DNA of 64,000 nucleotides from Proteus hauseri ATCC 700826. GTDB lineage: Bacteria > Pseudomonadota > Gammaproteobacteria > Enterobacterales > Enterobacteriaceae. The first letter of the stretch is position 1. The number at the start of each line of letters is the position of its first letter. This document shows, piece by piece, positions 60,910 to 64,000 of this stretch. The DNA lies in contig NZ_LXEV01000021.1 in assembly GCF_001654965.1 (NCBI RefSeq), forward strand, positions 124,001 through 188,000, written 5' to 3'. A program made the position numbers and the translations under genes. The notes below the pieces were generated by a model. The model saw nothing but the letters and a program-made list of their open reading frames with translations. It was not told where the DNA came from and made no database searches.

Positions 60910-60928
60910 TATTATGATAATCATTATC
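60910..60928 (-). promoter_or_regulatory. Fur box of the hemP-hmu operon
   Basis: TATTATGATAATCATTATC, 17 of 19 to consensus, contains ATGATAATCATTAT. It begins 28 bp before the hemP ATG. Iron repression of the hemin operon is expected. Confidence 0.9.
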
Positions 60929-61051
60929 GTTAACAAATGTGTTTAGACAAGCTTTTTTTAACTTAAATAGGTAAATTTAAGTCATATTGCGAGTAGCTAA
61001 GCTATATCAGATGAAAATTAAAGCATTTTTGTTTATTTGATGGGATGTTGT

Positions 61052-61079
61052 AAAATAAAAGGAGAGCTAAGCTCTCCTT
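61052..61079 (-). terminator. Terminator of aroH
   Basis: AAGGAGAGC/GCTCTCCTT arms with three-base loop and TTATTTTA on the minus strand, 39 bp after the aroH stop. Confidence 0.85.
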
Positions 61080-61117
61080 CAAATAATAAGTGTGATAATA
61101 ATAAATACTGCTTATGG

Positions 61118-62167
61118 TTATTTAAAACGGCTATCAACAGCTTGAGCAAGTAGTGCTAATAATTGTTCAGTATCATCCCAACTTAAGCATGGATCTGTAA
61201 TGGATTGACCATACATTAACGGCTTGTCATGAGTGACTTTTTGTGAGCCTTCTTGTAAAAAACTTTCAGCCATTACACCGACAATGGCTTGAGAACCATC
61301 GATGATTTGTTGACCAATATTACGCGCTACTTCAAGCTGACGACGATGAATTTTTTCACAGTTGCCATGACTGAAATCGACGATTAAATGCTCGGGTAGA
61401 TCAAGTTGTTTTAGTGCATCAACAGCATCAGCAATATCACTGGCATGATAGTTAGGTTTTTTACCCCCACGCATAATGATATGCCCATATGGATTGCCGC
61501 TGGTTTGATAAATAGTCATTCGCCCATTTTTATCTGGTGATAAAAATGTGTGGCCAACCCTTGCTGCCCGAATAGCATCTATCGCGATACGTGTATTACC
61601 ATCTGTGCCATTTTTAAATCCGACAGGGCAAGAAAGTGCTGATGCCATTTCACGATGAACCTGGCTTTCTGTGGTTCTTGCACCAATAGCACCCCAGCTG
61701 ATTAAGTCAGCAATATATTGACCCGTTACCATATCAAGAAATTCGGTTGCTGTTGGTAGCCCAAGTGCATTAATTTCAATTAGCAACTTACGAGCAATAC
61801 GAATCCCTTCGTTTACATTACAGGAGTGATCAAGATAAGGATCTGAAATTAAACCTTTCCAACCAATAACGGTACGTGGTTTTTCAAAATAGGTTCTCAT
61901 GACGATTTCTAAGCGGTCATGAAAACGTTCTTTTTGCTGATAAAGCTTTGTTGCATATTCTTTGGCGGCTTTAGGATCATGAATAGAACATGGACCAATA
62001 ATCACTAAAAGTCGTTTATCTTCACCAGTGAGAATAGCTTCAATTCGTTTACGGGCAGACGTAATATTGTTGATAATCTCTTCAGAGATCGGGAACTCTT
62101 TAGATAAAGTTTCCGGTGTCACCAGACTGTCTAAAGCCTTTGTCCGTAGTTCGTCTGTTTTTAACAT
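61118..62167 (-). CDS. aroH: DAHP synthase, Trp-sensitive type (AroH)
   Basis: 349-aa class I DAHP synthase, the first step of the shikimate pathway (PEP + erythrose 4-phosphate). LLVIIGPCSIHDP, RTYFEKPRT, GARTTESQ and IVDFSHGNC hold the metal and substrate residues (Cys, His, Glu, Asp). The sequence is nearest to AroH, and the hemP-aroH-ppsR-ppsA order is that of E. coli, which favours AroH over AroF or AroG. AroH is repressed by TrpR in E. coli; I did not find a trustworthy TrpR operator upstream. Confidence 0.92.
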   Translation of the reverse strand: MLKTDELRTKALDSLVTPETLSKEFPISEEIINNITSARKRIEAILTGEDKRLLVIIGPCSIHDPKAAKEYATKLYQQKERFHDRLEIVMRTYFEKPRTVIGWKGLISDPYLDHSCNVNEGIRIARKLLIEINALGLPTATEFLDMVTGQYIADLISWGAIGARTTESQVHREMASALSCPVGFKNGTDGNTRIAIDAIRAARVGHTFLSPDKNGRMTIYQTSGNPYGHIIMRGGKKPNYHASDIADAVDALKQLDLPEHLIVDFSHGNCEKIHRRQLEVARNIGQQIIDGSQAIVGVMAESFLQEGSQKVTHDKPLMYGQSITDPCLSWDDTEQLLALLAQAVDSRFK

Positions 62168-62287
62168 AATTCATCTCAATAAAAATACAGGGTACAGCTA
62201 CCCAGTGATTAAGATCACAATAAACGAAACTCAGCTAATTTCAACAAGGTTATCAGTGAACTGCTAATAAAAAAATGCTGTTTGACA

Positions 62288-63154
62288 CTAGAACATTCTT
62301 CTAGCTAATCCCATAGAATCTATTACCTTGGTCGAAATTTCTTCAACAGAGTAGTTTGTTGTGTTGAGATATGGAATGTTATTTTTTCTAAATAAAGCTT
62401 CAACTTCGGCTAGCTCAATTCGACATTGGCGAATTGACGCATAACGGCTATTTTCTCGGCGCTCACTACGAATGGCGGCTAAACGCTCTGGTGCAATAGT
62501 TAAGCCAAATAATTTATGTTGATACTCTTTTAATTCAGCAGGTAATTTTAAAAAGTCCATATCATCAGCTGTAAAAGGGTAGTTGGCAGCCTGAATGCCA
62601 AATTGCATTGCTAAATATAAGCTGGTGGGTGTTTTGCCACAGCGCGAAACGCCAATTAAAATAACTTGTGCTTGATCTAGATTTCGTAAAGAGATGCCAT
62701 CATCATGAGATAAAGTGTATTCAATGGCTGCAATACGCGCATCATATTTACTGAGATTTTTTTCGGTTAAACCGTGGGTTTTATTTAATTTAGGTAAAGC
62801 CTGGATCCCTATTTCTTTTTCAAGTGGTGATACAAGAGATTGAACTATATCTTGGCAAAAGCCTTCGCTGTTATTTATTATTTGTTTCACTTCTGGGCTA
62901 ATAATAGAATAAAACACCAGAGGTTTAGCTCCGCTCTTTTTATAAATTTCAGAGATCTTCTGTTTTATTTCTTCAGCTCTTTCAATCGTTGATACAAAAG
63001 GTAATGTATAACTTTTCATTTTTAATGGAAATTGAGAGAGTACGGCATGTCCTAAAACTTCGGCCGTTATCGCTGTACCATCAGAGATAAAAAAGACTGT
63101 TCTATCAATAGGTTCATTATTATCGCAATTAATGGAATTCAAGCTTAATATCAT
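62288..63154 (-). CDS. ppsR: PEP synthase regulatory kinase/phosphotransferase PpsR
   Basis: 288-aa DUF299 protein that inactivates PpsA by ADP-dependent phosphorylation and reactivates it by Pi-dependent dephosphorylation. [20 protein letters not shown] at the N-terminus, P-loop [11 protein letters not shown] (about 153-163) and [10 protein letters not shown] at the C-terminus are diagnostic. ATG at 63154 has AGGTGAG five bases upstream; a GTG at 63163 overlaps that site and is less likely. Divergent from ppsA, as in E. coli. Confidence 0.95.
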   Translation of the reverse strand: MILSLNSINCDNNEPIDRTVFFISDGTAITAEVLGHAVLSQFPLKMKSYTLPFVSTIERAEEIKQKISEIYKKSGAKPLVFYSIISPEVKQIINNSEGFCQDIVQSLVSPLEKEIGIQALPKLNKTHGLTEKNLSKYDARIAAIEYTLSHDDGISLRNLDQAQVILIGVSRCGKTPTSLYLAMQFGIQAANYPFTADDMDFLKLPAELKEYQHKLFGLTIAPERLAAIRSERRENSRYASIRQCRIELAEVEALFRKNNIPYLNTTNYSVEEISTKVIDSMGLARRMF

Positions 63155-63374
63155 AACTCTCACCTTTTTTTAGCTGAATTAGCAAATCAGACAACATTAT
63201 CTATAACATTTTTAATGATTATAAAGGATAAAAAAATAAAGTTTTCTGGTTGATCGATTCACCTTTCCATATTCCCTATAACATTGTGTTACGCTTATTT
63301 ATGTTGTCGTTTTGGCAGCGGGTTTTTCTTTTTTTCTCTCTCTCTCATAATTGTTTAAAAAAGGATTGTTCTCA

Positions 63375-64000
63375 ATGTCCAGCAATAGCCTCACCCCGTG
63401 CAATGTACTTTGGTATAACCAATTGGGTATGAATGACGTTGATCGTGTTGGTGGGAAAAATGCTTCCCTCGGTGAAATGATCACAAATCTAGCAGAACTG
63501 GGTGTATCGGTTCCTAATGGGTTTGCCACCACAGCGCAAGCGTTTAATGATTTTCTGGAACAGAGTGGCATTAATCAACGTATTTATGAATTACTTGATA
63601 CTGTTGATGTTGATGATGTTAACCAACTGGCGCAAGCGGGTAATCAAATTCGTCAGTGGGTTATTGATACTCCTTTTACTCCTCAGTTTGAAAAAGATAT
63701 TCGTGATGCTTATCAAACCTTAAGTGAAGGTGAATTAGCTGCTTCATTTGCGGTGCGTTCATCTGCAACAGCAGAAGACATGCCAGACGCTTCTTTTGCG
63801 GGTCAACAAGAGACGTTTTTAAACGTTCAAGGTATTGATGCTATTTTAATCGCCATCAAACACGTATTTGCCTCATTATTTAATGATCGCGCAATATCCT
63901 ATCGTGTTCACCAAGGTTATGATCATCGCGGTGTGGCTCTTTCTGCGGGTGTTCAACGCATGGTGCGTTCTGATTTATCCTCTTCTGGTGTCATGTTTAC
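63375..64000 (+). CDS. ppsA: Phosphoenolpyruvate synthase PpsA (5' part)
   Basis: First 208 codons, running off the end of the window. The protein makes PEP from pyruvate and ATP for gluconeogenesis. It opens MSSNSLTPCNVLWYNQLGMN, then DRVGGKNASLGEMI and SFAVRSSATAEDMPDASFAG (ATP-grasp nucleotide site), all near-identical to E. coli PpsA. AAAGGA lies upstream of the ATG. Control by PpsR next door; Cra control is usual but not examined. Confidence 0.97.
   Translation, partial: MSSNSLTPCNVLWYNQLGMNDVDRVGGKNASLGEMITNLAELGVSVPNGFATTAQAFNDFLEQSGINQRIYELLDTVDVDDVNQLAQAGNQIRQWVIDTPFTPQFEKDIRDAYQTLSEGELAASFAVRSSATAEDMPDASFAGQQETFLNVQGIDAILIAIKHVFASLFNDRAISYRVHQGYDHRGVALSAGVQRMVRSDLSSSGVMF

Noticed and set aside
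60700-60936. Longer 78-codon HemP frame
   Set aside because: The extension is an Ile run translated from the Fur box region and is not part of the HemP family.
62288-62304. CTAG-N9-CTAG palindrome as a TrpR operator for aroH
   Set aside because: TrpR sites have CTAG half-sites four bases apart, and this lies at the ppsR stop, far from a good promoter position.

Overview
The window is one chromosomal stretch from a low-GC enterobacterium of the Proteus type (Morganellaceae). This rests on visibly AT-rich intergenic DNA, protein sequences close to E. coli throughout, and a combination of loci familiar from Proteus: sitABCD, hemP-hmuR1-hmuR2-hmuSTUV and arnBCADTEF. I would not fix the species. 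Gene order follows the E. coli 38-41 min region in blocks (yobA-yebZ-yebY-[SdsR]-yebV-letB-letA-msrC-proQ-prc-htpX; tcyP-ydjM-yniC-yniB-yniA; thrS-infC-rpmI-rplT-pheM-pheS-pheT-ihfA-btuC-btuD-nlpC; hemP-aroH-ppsR-ppsA), with lineage-specific insertions between the blocks.

Layout. 0.5-3.5 kb: ferritin ftnA, a CopC/CopD copper pair with yebY, and a strong candidate for the sRNA SdsR (RyeB). 3.5-11.2 kb: yebV, the LetAB lipid transport pair (LetB has six MCE modules, not seven), msrC with an odd Cys-rich tail, proQ and prc. 11.2-14.4 kb: an inserted OprD-family porin in AT-rich DNA, flanked by a prc-terminator-like sequence on both sides. 14.4-18.7 kb: htpX, then an accessory islet with a 54-aa protein, a 680-aa protein with a possibly inactivated papain/C39-like fold, and an unrecognised 287-aa protein. 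18.8-23.7 kb: cystine carrier tcyP, LexA-boxed ydjM, yniC, yniB and yniA (with a catalytic Asp to Asn change). 23.8-27.5 kb: the Fur-boxed sitABCD operon. 27.7-32.4 kb: a run of single genes (small orphan protein, emtA, marC, GNAT, csaA, AraC regulator, PACE efflux protein).

32.5-42.4 kb: the translation block, with thrS operator-like hairpins, infC starting at ATT, the pheM leader and attenuator, ihfA, and btuCD without btuE. 42.5-49.9 kb: the arn (L-Ara4N lipid A modification, polymyxin resistance) operon, inserted between btuD and nlpC. Its arnT carries an apparent one-base frameshift in a run of nine T. 50-51.7 kb: nlpC and lplA. 51.7-61 kb: a MarA/SoxS-like regulator with its own Fur box, then the hemin uptake operon with two paralogous receptors. 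61-64 kb: aroH, ppsR and the 5' end of ppsA.

Themes: iron and manganese supply (FtnA, Sit, Hmu and several Fur boxes), envelope maintenance (LetAB, Prc, HtpX, EmtA, NlpC, Arn) and core translation. The best leads are the arnT T9 frameshift, the 680-aa pseudo-protease locus, six-module LetB, the YniA active-site change, the SdsR candidate and the Fur-boxed regulator.
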